A stretch of DNA of 64,000 nucleotides, from NCBI GenBank assembly GCA_946481315.1, contig CAMLMH010000002.1, positions 1 through 64,000 of the forward strand, in the 5' to 3' direction. The stretch is from an uncultured Bacteriovorax sp. (GTDB lineage Bacteria > Bdellovibrionota > Bacteriovoracia > Bacteriovoracales > Bacteriovoracaceae). This document shows positions 33,470-41,718 of this stretch, one piece after another. A program made the translations under genes and the position numbers. Position 1 is the stretch's first letter; the number at the start of each line of letters is the position of its first letter. The notes below the pieces were generated by a model, which saw nothing but the letters and a program-made list of their open reading frames with translations, made no database searches and had not been told where the DNA came from.

Positions 33470-33978
33470 TACGGCATCTTAAACGGCAACTCACCAATAT
33501 AATCTTTCTTGCCGACATCGACGCCATTATGGCGAAGAAGGGCATACGTCATACTGAAATGGAAATAGAAATTAGGAATTGCGTGGTTGAGTAAGTATTG
33601 CTCTCCCGTGAGAGTTTTGCCTTCCCAGCGCGGTTGAGTAATCGTGGCCTTGCCGGCGTCTTTGAAGTCTTCCGGTTTATATGTTTCAAGGTATGAGATA
33701 ACACTTTGGATGCGGGAGCGGATTTCGCTTAAGGTTTTTTCATTATCTTCATGAGTGGGTGCTGGCTTGCCGGTCAGGCGGGAAACACCGAGCTTGGCAG
33801 TGTCGCACATGATCTGGATTTGGCGGATCATCGGGAACATATCAGGAGCGAGGCGAGACTGGAGCAACACTTCCGGATCGAACTTTTTTGCATCAGCATA
33901 TGCTGCAGCTTTGTCTAAAATAAGATTCAGATTTTTTAGGGACTTGATGAATTGCGGAATCGTTAATTCGTAATACAT
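33469..33978 (-). CDS. DUF1993 protein
   Basis: 169 residues: 'TIPQFIKSLKNLNLILDKA', 'SRLAPDMFPMIRQIQIMCDTAK', 'LLNHAIPNFYFHFSMTYALLR'. It is a DinB-like four-helix family of unknown function; the HFSMTYALLRHNG end is typical. GGAGAAAC upstream of the ATG. Single gene. Confidence 0.9.
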   Translation of the reverse strand: MYYELTIPQFIKSLKNLNLILDKAAAYADAKKFDPEVLLQSRLAPDMFPMIRQIQIMCDTAKLGVSRLTGKPAPTHEDNEKTLSEIRSRIQSVISYLETYKPEDFKDAGKATITQPRWEGKTLTGEQYLLNHAIPNFYFHFSMTYALLRHNGVDVGKKDYIGELPFKMP

Positions 33979-34094
33979 AGTGTTTCTCCTTTTTTTGAAT
34001 TTATCTTAGGCGTAAGCTCTAAGTGGTGACAAGAAAAAAGTCCGGCATTGGCCAAAGGTAATGTCGGACAGTGTAGGTTACTGCGAGGAAACAT

Positions 34095-34919
34095 TTGATC
34101 AGCGCCAGACTTAAGAAACTCTTTAAGCAAAAGATTATCAGCAATTATCAAATCTGGTTTGATCGCATTGCTGATGAAGTCATCAATCGTCATTCTTTGT
34201 GTCTGGGCAGCAAGTGCTTTGAGATACTGGAAGTTGAGTTTTATATCAACGAGCCTTCGCATCCGGATATTTTTTCTCATGGAGGTGAGGATAAGAAACA
34301 AAATGCAGTGTTTGCCTTTCACCGGATGGGATCTTCTTTTAAGGAAGGCAGCTACACTGGACTAGATATAGCAATCGGAAATGAATCGCGCTTTGGTGGA
34401 ATGTTGCTTCGGTCTTTGCGGGATTTACAAAGTGGGGAAGTCATTGAGGGACCATCGAAGGTCGTCTCGCTGATACTGGATTATTTTAGGGAAGAAAAGG
34501 TGCGTGATCTGGTTAAAAAAATCCCCATGAATCTCTTGACTAGTGAAGGGAAGGAAAAATTGTCTTTGGTGATGAGGGAGAATTCCGATGGAGAAAAGCT
34601 TTTTCGCTCGCCGCGAGTGGGATTAACACTGAACAAAGGTGCTTCCGGAAGAGTGACGTTTCTGGCCCGGGAATACCGTTATACGTCTGTTCCTCAGATT
34701 TTGAAAAAGGGAAGACACTGGATTAATGCTTCGGCTTATATTCATAAGGATTCAAGAATAGAGCTTCCGGTCCGAACGATAAAAGTTTTTGACGAGTTAA
34801 AAAGAGAAGCCAAAAGGATGAAACAAAAGTGTTTGTTGATTGACCGCAACTCTAAAATAAGTGATTTTGTGCGGCTTTATTTTTATCTCCAGGAAATTGG
34901 TAACAGTCTTGAAGGATAA
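34095..34919 (+). CDS. Conserved hypothetical protein
   Basis: 274 residues without signal peptide or membrane helix. The core 'CFEILEVEFYINEPSHPDIF', 'FHRMGSSFKEGSYTGLDIAIG', 'GGMLLRSLRDL' and 'EGPSKVV' resembles a conserved hypothetical family I have seen in bacteria and some protists, related in layout to 3-methyladenine glycosylase (Mpg) folds (the lead is weak). A 'TSVPQILKKGRHW' segment follows. Cytoplasmic; function not assigned. 35 bases upstream of the SOD gene on the same strand. Confidence 0.6.
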   Translation: MISARLKKLFKQKIISNYQIWFDRIADEVINRHSLCLGSKCFEILEVEFYINEPSHPDIFSHGGEDKKQNAVFAFHRMGSSFKEGSYTGLDIAIGNESRFGGMLLRSLRDLQSGEVIEGPSKVVSLILDYFREEKVRDLVKKIPMNLLTSEGKEKLSLVMRENSDGEKLFRSPRVGLTLNKGASGRVTFLAREYRYTSVPQILKKGRHWINASAYIHKDSRIELPVRTIKVFDELKREAKRMKQKCLLIDRNSKISDFVRLYFYLQEIGNSLEG

Positions 34920-34954
34920 AAGGATGATGCCTTTAATTTTCAAGGAGGAAGCCG

Positions 34955-35707
34955 GTGGAAAATCAAACAAGTCAGGCAAATAATCAACTAAGTCAGAATC
35001 AACAAAGTCAGAATCAACAAAGTCAGAATGTGAAGTCATGGTCATTAAGAGAGTTGTCAAAGCAGAGTGCTGATTTTCAGTTGCCGCCATTGCCTTATGC
35101 TTTCGATGCACTGGAGCCGACTATTGATACAAAAACTATACAGATCCATCACGGTAAGCATCATAAAACCTATGTGGAAAATTTAAATAAGTTTTTAAAA
35201 GAAGTGGATAGTGAATTGGCAAGTGCTCCTTTGGAACAGATTTTTAGAAATATCAATTCTTATCCAGTGAGTGTCCGCAATAATGGAGGCGGTCATTTTA
35301 ATCATTCTTTTTTCTGGTCCATTATGACCAGTGATAAGGATTCTCAGGCCATGCCTTCGCGGCTGCAAAGAGAAATTGAATCAACATTCGAGTCAGTTGA
35401 GGCCTTTAAGGAACAATTTGAAAAAGCAGGAGTAGGACAATTTGGTTCCGGATGGGTGTGGCTCATTCGGACAAAAGATGGGCAATTGAAAATTACGTCT
35501 ACAAAAAATCAGGATAATCCATTAATGCAGCAAGCGGAGGTGAGTGGTTATCCCATTTTAGGAGTGGATGTCTGGGAGCATGCCTATTATTTGAAACATC
35601 AGGAAAAACGGGCCGCTTACTTGAAAGAAATCTGGTCAGTCATTAACTGGAAACAGGTCAATGCTTACGACGTAGAAGTCTTAGAACAACTGGCAACTTA
35701 TCAATAA
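34955..35707 (+). CDS. sodA: Superoxide dismutase, manganese-type, with repeat-rich N-terminal extension
   Basis: 250 residues from a GTG at 34955 behind CAAGGAGGAAGCCG. Residues about 1-50 are a Gln/Ser/Asn extension built from 15-base repeats. The SOD fold follows: 'LPPLPYAFDALEPTID', metal His in 'IHHGKHHKTYVENLN', 'GGGHFNHSFFW', 'FGSGWVWL', 'DVWEHAYYLKH'. Gly in the GGGHFNH loop and Gln in 'NQDNPL' indicate the Mn rather than Fe class. It converts superoxide to peroxide. Extension contains no hydrophobic core, so not a signal peptide. A strong terminator follows. Confidence 0.93.
   Translation: MENQTSQANNQLSQNQQSQNQQSQNVKSWSLRELSKQSADFQLPPLPYAFDALEPTIDTKTIQIHHGKHHKTYVENLNKFLKEVDSELASAPLEQIFRNINSYPVSVRNNGGGHFNHSFFWSIMTSDKDSQAMPSRLQREIESTFESVEAFKEQFEKAGVGQFGSGWVWLIRTKDGQLKITSTKNQDNPLMQQAEVSGYPILGVDVWEHAYYLKHQEKRAAYLKEIWSVINWKQVNAYDVEVLEQLATYQ
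34982..35026 (+). repeat. Three 15-bp tandem repeats in sodA
   Basis: Units 34982-34996, 34997-35011 and 35012-35026 have the sequence AATCAACAAAGTCAG; the first differs by one base (CTAAG). Each encodes Asn-Gln-Gln-Ser-Gln (the first reads Asn-Gln-Leu-Ser-Gln). Copy-number change by slippage would keep frame. Confidence 0.9.
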
Positions 35708-35719
35708 ATTGTTTTTTGC

Positions 35720-35749
35720 AGGGAGGTTTTTACGGCCTCCCTTTTTTTT
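35720..35749 (+). terminator. Terminator after sodA
   Basis: Stem AGGGAGG (35720-35726) with CCTCCCT (35736-35742), followed by an uninterrupted T-tract to 35749. Confidence 0.92.
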
Positions 35750-35890
35750 ATGCCTTTTTATGCTATACTGTCAGACATCATGAATATCTAATCACCCTCT
35801 CATTCAAAATCCTTTTTCTTTTTAACTTTTAAGATTTTTTTTTATTTTTTTTATTTTTAGTTTTTTTTAATTTCTACAGGAGAAATGGTC
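35750..35890. other. AT-rich intergenic stretch
   Basis: Mostly T-runs (35807-35873) with no recognisable gene or stem, ending in the ACAGGAGA ribosome site used by the short ORF at 35891. A minus-10-like TATACT occurs at about 35763-35768 without a good -35. Confidence 0.5.
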
Positions 35891-36007
35891 ATGAATTTTG
35901 CCCGTGTTTATTTGTCTTTTTTTTATGGTTTTAAACACGGGAGAATGAATGACTTTGTACCAAAAATTAATCCTGGCGATTCTGTCGTTTTATGCCGTCG
36001 ATGTTAA
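35891..36007 (+). CDS. 38-residue candidate leader peptide containing a 10-bp inverted repeat
   Basis: ATG at 35891 is seven bases after AGGAGA, a better ribosome site than that of the overlapping longer frame. Sequence begins MNFARVYLSFFYGFKHGR. The coding part contains CCCGTGTTTA (35901-35910) and TAAACACGGG (35932-35941), able to form a stem with a 21-base loop. It may be a regulatory leader for 35949-36257, or an artefact. Confidence 0.35.
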   Translation: MNFARVYLSFFYGFKHGRMNDFVPKINPGDSVVLCRRC

Positions 36008-36257
36008 GCGAATCCATCGGGCCACCAGCACTGTTTTAGTAACACCTGCTGTTGGGGTGGAACTACTCTACGAGGAGAAAAAGAAACGGGACACGGAAAG
36101 GAAAAAGGAAAGGAAGCAGACCAGGCCTTATCCCAAAGGTAAAAGGCGCAAAAAAAAGCAGTTTGCCGAGAGGAAATGGAGCTATCAGAGTTCGCAACCC
36201 CGTGATGTTCGGTTCAGCAATCAGCAAAAACTGCGGCGGATGTTTCGCAATTGCTGA
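35949..36257 (+). CDS. Basic 102-residue hypothetical protein
   Basis: Hydrophobic N-terminal 20 residues (LYQKLILAILSFYAVDV) followed by a Lys/Arg/Glu-rich segment and a basic tail. The ribosome site GGGAGAATGA partly lies in the right arm of the inverted repeat at 35932-35941, so translation could depend on the short upstream frame. Purine-rich DNA in 36070-36130 may create an ORF by chance. Weak case for a gene. Confidence 0.35.
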   Translation: MTLYQKLILAILSFYAVDVKRIHRATSTVLVTPAVGVELLYEEKKKRDTERKKERKQTRPYPKGKRRKKKQFAERKWSYQSSQPRDVRFSNQQKLRRMFRNC

Positions 36258-36309
36258 AAGGGGGAGCTCTGTGATAGAAGGGGGCATCTAAACTCTGTGA
36301 GGTTGTATT

Positions 36310-36804
36310 ATGAAAACAGCGCTTCTAATTGGCTTATCGCTTGTGGCATTGAGTGCCTACGCTTTAGAAAAACAGGATTTTGTAGGTCACTATAAACTTG
36401 TTGAAGCATTAAATGGTGTTTGTCCTGAAAGAGTGGAAGGAACACTCCAGGAACTGTTGAATGAAACGTCTTCACCGACACTAAGTTTTTATTGCAAGCA
36501 GGATTCCGCCGACTGTCATCGCGTGATTTATCAGTTAACAGATATCAATTCCGGCAATCAGATTCGTTATCAACAAAATCCGATGACCGGTTTTTATGAT
36601 TCAGTTCATTTTTCCCGTCAGACTCTTGCCGGAAATAAACTTTCCGCCTTTAACCAGACGTCGCGTTTAAATGGAGCTCTTTTATGGAAGACTAGTTTCA
36701 AAGCGGTGCTGGATGGAAAGACGCTGACGTATGAATTCGAAGAGCAGAATAATTTAGTGAATACAGTCAGTGCCGATCACTGCCGTTATACAAAGGTGAA
36801 ATAA
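36310..36804 (+). CDS. Secreted hypothetical protein
   Basis: 164 residues. Signal peptide MKTALLIGLSLVALSAYALE, then 'GHYKLVEALNGVCPERVEG', lipocalin-like or beta-rich, with Cys at several positions (VCPER, FYCKQDSADCHR, DHCRYT). No family recognised. Its TAA overlaps the ATG of the parvulin gene by one base (TAATG). Confidence 0.7.
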   Translation: MKTALLIGLSLVALSAYALEKQDFVGHYKLVEALNGVCPERVEGTLQELLNETSSPTLSFYCKQDSADCHRVIYQLTDINSGNQIRYQQNPMTGFYDSVHFSRQTLAGNKLSAFNQTSRLNGALLWKTSFKAVLDGKTLTYEFEEQNNLVNTVSADHCRYTKVK

Positions 36805-37073
36805 TGAAAATAAGTGCTCAGCATATTTTAGTGGATCAGGAGTTTGAAGCTTTAGATCTGGTTAAAAAATTAAATGAAGGAAAGTCTTTTGAAGAGCTGG
36901 CCCGCGATTTTTCTCAGTGTCCTTCCGGTAAGGACGGAGGAAATTTAGGGGAGTTTGGCAAAGGGATGATGGTTCCCAGTTTTGAAAAAGCAGCGTTTGC
37001 TCTAAAAGTGGGAGAGGTCTCCTCTCCCGTTAAAACGCAATTTGGTTATCACCTGATTAAGCGCTTATCTTAA
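36804..37073 (+). CDS. Parvulin-type peptidyl-prolyl isomerase
   Basis: 89 residues, a single stand-alone rotamase domain: 'SAQHILVDQEFEAL', 'DFSQCPSGKDGGNLGEFGKG' and 'PVKTQFGYHLIKRL'. These are the PpiC signatures with the conserved FG.H. No signal peptide, so it is a cytoplasmic PpiC-type enzyme. Co-translated with the upstream secreted protein gene through a TAATG junction. Confidence 0.93.
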   Translation: MKISAQHILVDQEFEALDLVKKLNEGKSFEELARDFSQCPSGKDGGNLGEFGKGMMVPSFEKAAFALKVGEVSSPVKTQFGYHLIKRLS

Positions 37074-37086
37074 TTTTTTTTCTTTT

Positions 37087-37596
37087 TTAATTCAAATGAT
37101 TCACGCGTAAGAACTCATCACAAACCTTGTTGAGTTCTTCGTGCTGACTTGGTTTACTCATTGTCGAAACTATTCCTCTGCCCATGACGTTCATTCCGAC
37201 GTAAGAGAGCATCAGGCGCATAATGACCAGGGCCTGATGTCCGCCGCCAGCACTGTGAGTAGCAATCATCGCAGGTTTTGAGTTGAAAGCTTCACGCCAG
37301 TTTTTGGTGGAACGGGAAACCCACGCCAGGAAATTATTAAATGAGGGAGGAGGTCCTCCGTTATATTCCGGGGCAATGAAGATGAAGGCATCAGCGTTCA
37401 GGTCCTCTTTATAAGCGGCCATCAGGGCCTCAGCTGAGTGTTCGGCATCCGAGCGGCTGGTGTATAGAGGTAAATTCATTTCAACGATATTAAGAAATGA
37501 GGTTCTTACATTTTTTGTTTCGAGCAGTTTTTGCACTTCATGGGCCATATCCAGGTTTTTTCCAATACTGGCCACAACGATAGCGATCTTTTTCAT
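37087..37596 (-). CDS. NADPH-dependent FMN reductase family protein
   Basis: 169 residues from ATG 37596, which has GAAAGGAAC nine bases upstream; a longer start at 37614 has no site. Flavodoxin-like fold: 'KIAIVVASIGKNLDMA', 'MNLPLYTS', 'DAFIFIAPEYNGGPPPSFNNFLAW' (PEYNG motif), 'KPAMIATHSAGGG'. Reduces FMN or quinones/azo compounds in the cytoplasm. Single gene. Confidence 0.88.
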   Translation of the reverse strand: MKKIAIVVASIGKNLDMAHEVQKLLETKNVRTSFLNIVEMNLPLYTSRSDAEHSAEALMAAYKEDLNADAFIFIAPEYNGGPPPSFNNFLAWVSRSTKNWREAFNSKPAMIATHSAGGGHQALVIMRLMLSYVGMNVMGRGIVSTMSKPSQHEELNKVCDEFLRVNHLN

Positions 37597-37722
37597 GTTT
37601 TTTGTTCCTTTCAAGATATTTTTTGGTGACGAATGTCAGTTAATTTAACATCTATTGTTACCCGAAAGCTTTTCAATTTGAAAGTCAGCTGGCACCATTA
37701 AAAGAAAAAAAAAGGAAAATTC

Positions 37723-38172
37723 ATGGAATGGATTTTTTCATTGCTGGTTACGCTTGCCACTGCAGGTGAGTGTCAGCATACTGCCAGCGCTTTTCACTGT
37801 GTGAAGTTCATTAAAAATTACGATGCCGATACCATTACGGTCGATATTCCGGGTGTGCATCCGTTAATCGGCGACAACATCAGTGTGCGGGTTTCAGGCA
37901 TTGACGCTCCGGAAATAAAGGGAAGTCAGCCGTGCGAAAAGGAAGCTTCCCGAAACGCCAAGCGCCTGGTGGAAAATGTACTTAAAAACGCCCGCAGAAT
38001 TGACCTGGTTAATGTCCAGAAAGATAAGTACTTCCGCATACTTGCCGATGTCTTGGTGGATGGCCGGGACCTCAAACAAGTGCTGCTTAAAAACAACCTG
38101 GCCTATCAGTATAATGGAGGCACCAAGGAAGCTCGTTCCTGGTGTGTTCGCGGTGTGGCCTCCAAACCTTAA
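37723..38172 (+). CDS. Secreted thermonuclease (SNase-like)
   Basis: 149 residues. N-terminal hydrophobic signal (WIFSLLVTLATAG), then OB-fold nuclease: 'YDADTITVDIPG' (Ca-binding Asp), 'ISVRVSGIDAPEIKG' (catalytic Arg-Asp region), 'KEASRNAKRLVENVL', 'RILADVLVDGRDLKQVLLKNNL' . Two Cys pairs may form disulfides. Cleaves DNA or RNA outside the cytoplasm. AAAGGAAAATTC before the ATG. Confidence 0.88.
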   Translation: MEWIFSLLVTLATAGECQHTASAFHCVKFIKNYDADTITVDIPGVHPLIGDNISVRVSGIDAPEIKGSQPCEKEASRNAKRLVENVLKNARRIDLVNVQKDKYFRILADVLVDGRDLKQVLLKNNLAYQYNGGTKEARSWCVRGVASKP

Positions 38173-38234
38173 AAATATCATGTAAAGATTTCAGCCCATA
38201 AGGCCCTTTTTTTGGGTTTTGTTAGGATGGGCGT

Positions 38235-39560
38235 ATGTTAAAGAAAATCTTATTATCAATGCTGATTATTGCATGTTCGTCTTTATCTGCGGTAAATGCA
38301 AAAGTTTACCCGATGACGAATAATAATCGCCTGACTTTGATGGAAGATCCCGTCGAGGCCGCTGAGATTAAGCTCGAAATGGTGAGGAATGCCCGTCACC
38401 ATATACATATCATTACCTATTTCTGGGACGATTCGACGTTTCCTAAGAAGCTTGCTGCTGAATTGGTGAAGGCCAATGAACGCGGTGTTGAGGTTCGCAT
38501 TCTTACGACATGGATGCCAAGTGTGGCGACGGACTTTACCGGAAAATCCAAAAAATGGTTAACTCCCAAAAATAAAGATGTAACTTTTAATTACCTTCGT
38601 CTGAAGCCGTTTGAAGGTCTGACGTTATCGAATAATCTGCATGAAAAAGTTTTTCTGATCGATGGTGAGAAGGCGATTCTCGGAGGACGAAATATCTCCG
38701 ACAGCAGTTTCCGCGGTAAAGACATGGAAGTGTTGCTGGAAGGAGATGTCGTCAATCAGGTGCAGGATCATTTTATGATGATGCACGATTTTATGGTTCA
38801 GTTAGAAGCAAACAATATCTGTAAGAATAATGTTGAGTCTTGTCTGGAAGCTTCCCAGCTTCTGGATCAGACAAGATTTTTTGCTGATGACCACAATTTC
38901 TTTCCGGAACAGGCCATAATTGAAAATGGAACTCCGGCCAGAATCCTTACACATGAAGCAGTCGTCAAACAACACCAGCAGGTTTTCAATATTAAAGAAC
39001 GCATTAATATGCAGGATGATATAATGAGCGCCGTTTTAAACACTGAGTTTAAAAAACTTCGCGCTTATAACTACTTTGTCATTCCGACGCCGGCCTATAA
39101 GAGTTATCTCGAAAAAAATCTAAAGGCCGGAAAGACGATTCAGATGATCACTAACAGTAAACGATCTGCGGCCTTCGTCAGCAATAAAGGTTATCTCTAC
39201 AGTTTACCGGACTTGCGTGAGCTGGCGAAAAAAGGACTGGATATTTTTCAGTGGCAGGGGGACGGTGAGCTTGCTTATCTGCATGAGAAAGTCATGATCT
39301 TCGATGATGAGCATGTAATTATCGGTTCGCACAATTTTGGTATCGGCAGTACCAGCGTCAGTAACGAAATTGCTATTGAATTAAAATCACCGGCCATTGC
39401 GCAAAGACTGATTGAAGTTTTCGACCAGGAAATTGCTGATTCCAAACTCACAAAAAAAGCGCGTGAAAATACTTTTTTAAGCGAGATTCGCGAACACCTC
39501 ACATGGGTTAAAGTTTTACGAACCGGAATCATTGGTGATATTCTGCAGGAGCTTTATTAA
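38235..39560 (+). CDS. Secreted phospholipase D-superfamily protein
   Basis: 441 residues. Signal peptide MLKKILLSMLIIACSSLSAV. Two HKD motifs: 'LHEKVFLIDGEKAILGGRNI' and 'LHEKVMIFDDEHVIIGSHNFG', so the catalytic pair is intact. Expected in the periplasm or outside, attacking phosphatidyl ester or another phosphodiester. Distinct from the 12641-13984 PLD, which lacks a signal peptide. Likely prey-lipid or envelope-remodelling enzyme (inference). Confidence 0.88.
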   Translation: MLKKILLSMLIIACSSLSAVNAKVYPMTNNNRLTLMEDPVEAAEIKLEMVRNARHHIHIITYFWDDSTFPKKLAAELVKANERGVEVRILTTWMPSVATDFTGKSKKWLTPKNKDVTFNYLRLKPFEGLTLSNNLHEKVFLIDGEKAILGGRNISDSSFRGKDMEVLLEGDVVNQVQDHFMMMHDFMVQLEANNICKNNVESCLEASQLLDQTRFFADDHNFFPEQAIIENGTPARILTHEAVVKQHQQVFNIKERINMQDDIMSAVLNTEFKKLRAYNYFVIPTPAYKSYLEKNLKAGKTIQMITNSKRSAAFVSNKGYLYSLPDLRELAKKGLDIFQWQGDGELAYLHEKVMIFDDEHVIIGSHNFGIGSTSVSNEIAIELKSPAIAQRLIEVFDQEIADSKLTKKARENTFLSEIREHLTWVKVLRTGIIGDILQELY

Positions 39561-39584
39561 TCACCAAGAACCGTAGTGAGACCA

Positions 39585-40172
39585 ATGAGCCATTTTAACG
39601 AAATTTCCAGAGAATGGGATAAACCCGAAAAAATCAAGCAAGCTGAACAATATGCGGCAAGAATCAAGTCGCATCTCAATTTTTTCCCGCAAAAAATTCT
39701 GGAAGTTGGGTGCGGAACGGGATTGCTGGGTGAGCAATTTGTTACTGAAAATAGTTCTCTCTTAGGAGTTGATACTTCCACCGGAATGCTGGAAGTCTTC
39801 AATGAAAAATTTAAGCATAACCATCAGGTCAGCAGTCGTTTATTGGATTTAGAGGAAAATGTTCTTCATGAGAAATTTGACCTGATCATTTCTTCCATGG
39901 CCTTTCATCACCTGAAAGATCCGGCCGGCATGGTTTCTAAGCTTCGAAAAAATTTAAAAGACGGCGGAGTGCTGGCCATTATCGATCTTGATCAGGAAGA
40001 CGGAACTTTCCATCCTGATCCGAAAAATATGGGTGTTCATCATTTTGGTTTCAGTGAAGAGGAAACAAAATCATGGGGATCAGGTTTTCATAAAATGCAT
40101 CGGGAAATCGTCAATAAAATCGAGAAAAATGGGGGCGAGTACCCGATTTTCCTCGCCCTTTATTATCGTTAA
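39585..40172 (+). CDS. Class I SAM-dependent methyltransferase
   Basis: 195 residues from ATG 39585 (GAG before it); a GTG at 39576 is possible. Motif I 'ILEVGCGTGLLGEQF', 'LGVDTSTGMLEVF', motif post-I and 'FDLIISSMAFHHLKDP', and 'LKDGGVLAIIDLDQED'. Typical small-molecule (UbiE/Tam-like) methyltransferase; substrate unknown. It is 25 bases after the PLD gene but 12 kb from the OvoA operon, so not evidently part of it. Confidence 0.85.
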   Translation: MSHFNEISREWDKPEKIKQAEQYAARIKSHLNFFPQKILEVGCGTGLLGEQFVTENSSLLGVDTSTGMLEVFNEKFKHNHQVSSRLLDLEENVLHEKFDLIISSMAFHHLKDPAGMVSKLRKNLKDGGVLAIIDLDQEDGTFHPDPKNMGVHHFGFSEEETKSWGSGFHKMHREIVNKIEKNGGEYPIFLALYYR

Positions 40173-40183
40173 ATCTTAAAAAA

Positions 40184-40795
40184 TTATTTTCTCAGTTCAC
40201 TGTATTTCTGAAAGGCCGGACGATCAGTCAGTCCTTGCATCCACGCCTGAACATTGCGGAAGGCACTGATGTCAAAGCCCACGGCCGGAGCAATTCCCGT
40301 CACTGAAGCTACGTTCAAGTCGGCCAGAGTAAAGCTGTCACCAACTAAATATTTTTTTCCGTTTAAGGCATTATCTAAAACAGTGAACAATGTCGGAAGA
40401 CATTCCATATTGCGGTCAATGGATGCCTGATCACGCCTGTCATCCGGCATAAACATTTTCTGAATCAGGATTTCAATAAGTGGTCCCTGCAATTCCGAGC
40501 TTGCCCAGAAACTCCACTGATGAACGAGACCTTTTTCCGTGCTGTTTTTCCCCAGCAGTTCCGGTTTATATTTGTCCGCCAGATAAAAGTTAATGGCGAA
40601 AGATTCAAACAGATTCAGGTCTCCGTCAGTTAGTGCGGGAACTTTACCCATCGGATTAATTTTAAAAAACGCCGGAGACTTGTGTTCCTTAGCGCGCATA
40701 TCGATACTGACGTTTTCATAAGGCACGCCAACTTCTTCTAAACACCAAAGACATCTTCCTGTGCTTGAGCGGGCCGGTCCGTAAATTTTAATCAT
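40184..40795 (-). CDS. Glutathione S-transferase family protein
   Basis: 203 residues. N-terminal thioredoxin fold with 'SSTGRCLWCLEEVGVPYE', 'NPMGKVPALTDGDLNLFESFAI' (cis-Pro and ESxAI), C-terminal helical domain with 'FTLADLNVASV' N-capping box. Conjugates or reduces electrophiles using glutathione. Convergent with the methyltransferase gene. Confidence 0.9.
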   Translation of the reverse strand: MIKIYGPARSSTGRCLWCLEEVGVPYENVSIDMRAKEHKSPAFFKINPMGKVPALTDGDLNLFESFAINFYLADKYKPELLGKNSTEKGLVHQWSFWASSELQGPLIEILIQKMFMPDDRRDQASIDRNMECLPTLFTVLDNALNGKKYLVGDSFTLADLNVASVTGIAPAVGFDISAFRNVQAWMQGLTDRPAFQKYSELRK

Positions 40796-40877
40796 AGTCT
40801 TTTTCCTTCGCTGTAAAGTGTTATTCTCGAAACGCTATCCTAACAGTTTTTTTACAAAAAGAGCACTAAAGACTAAA

Positions 40878-41663
40878 ATGAACTCCATGCACTATCTACT
40901 TAAACTCCAGTATCTGGGGCACCGCTTCGATGGCGTTCAGAAAAATCCCGGCATCCGTAGCCTGCAAGGACTGCTGGAAGAACGAATCGTGACGGCCTTT
41001 GGTCTCACTGAAGGATGTTCAACAAAATTTTCCAGTCGCACCGATAAAATGGTTTCGGCATTAGAGAACTACTGTCTGCTTATGACCGGAGATGTTCAGC
41101 TTCCGGGAAGTGCGATGGTGAGACTGAATGCTTTTTTACCACCGGATATACGCGTCCTGGAATTTAAAAAAGTAGACAGCTCGTTTGTTCTTCAAAAGGC
41201 CGTAGTGGAAAAAGAGTATACCTACACATTTTCCTGTGCCCGGCAAGTGCATCCTTTTGTTTCACCTTTTGTCGTTAACTTTGAAGATGAACTCGATCTG
41301 CAGGTGATGAAAGAAGCGGCAGAACTATTTGTCGGAGAACACTACTTTATGAATTATTGCCTGCGCCCTAAAGCGGCCAGTGAATTCACCCGCACTATTT
41401 TCTCTTGCTCCCTTGAACGGGCAGAGGGACACAAGTATCCCTATTATCCGGAAGATGTTTATCAGGTGAGCATTCGCGGTGACAGATTTCTGCGCGGACA
41501 GGTTCGATTGATGGTCGGTACACTTATTCGCGCCGGTAAAAAAGAAATAACTCTCACCCAGATTGAAGCTTCTTTAAAACAGGCCGACCCTTCTTTTGTA
41601 AAGTTTCTGGTGCCCGCGGCCGGGCTTACGCTCACCAAGAGCCGACTTTTACCTGACCTTTAA
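40878..41663 (+). CDS. TruA-like tRNA pseudouridine synthase
   Basis: 261 residues from ATG 40878. Fold and size fit TruA: 'LLKLQYLGHRFDGVQKNPGIRSLQGLLEE', catalytic Asp in 'SSRTDKMVSALENY' where canonical TruA has RTDAGVHA, 'FLPPDIRVLEFKKV', and the C-terminal 'DRFLRGQVRLMVGTLIRAGKKEI'. It would convert U38-40 in tRNA anticodon loops. The altered GVHA segment suggests a divergent member, possibly with another target. Confidence 0.8.
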   Translation: MNSMHYLLKLQYLGHRFDGVQKNPGIRSLQGLLEERIVTAFGLTEGCSTKFSSRTDKMVSALENYCLLMTGDVQLPGSAMVRLNAFLPPDIRVLEFKKVDSSFVLQKAVVEKEYTYTFSCARQVHPFVSPFVVNFEDELDLQVMKEAAELFVGEHYFMNYCLRPKAASEFTRTIFSCSLERAEGHKYPYYPEDVYQVSIRGDRFLRGQVRLMVGTLIRAGKKEITLTQIEASLKQADPSFVKFLVPAAGLTLTKSRLLPDL

Positions 41664-41718
41664 AAAAATCAAAAAGCCTTTAAAATAAAAGTATCTCTCA
41701 TTCACAGGACGTGATTGT

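Noticed and set aside
36063..36287. A minus-strand hydrophobic frame opposite the basic 102-residue ORF
   Set aside because: It mirrors the Lys/Arg-rich codons of the other strand and has no ribosome site; a shadow frame.
39585..40172. The class I methyltransferase as the missing OvoA N-methyltransferase
   Set aside because: It is about 12 kb from the OvoA operon, in a different gene group, and looks UbiE/Tam-like; only an activity test could link them.
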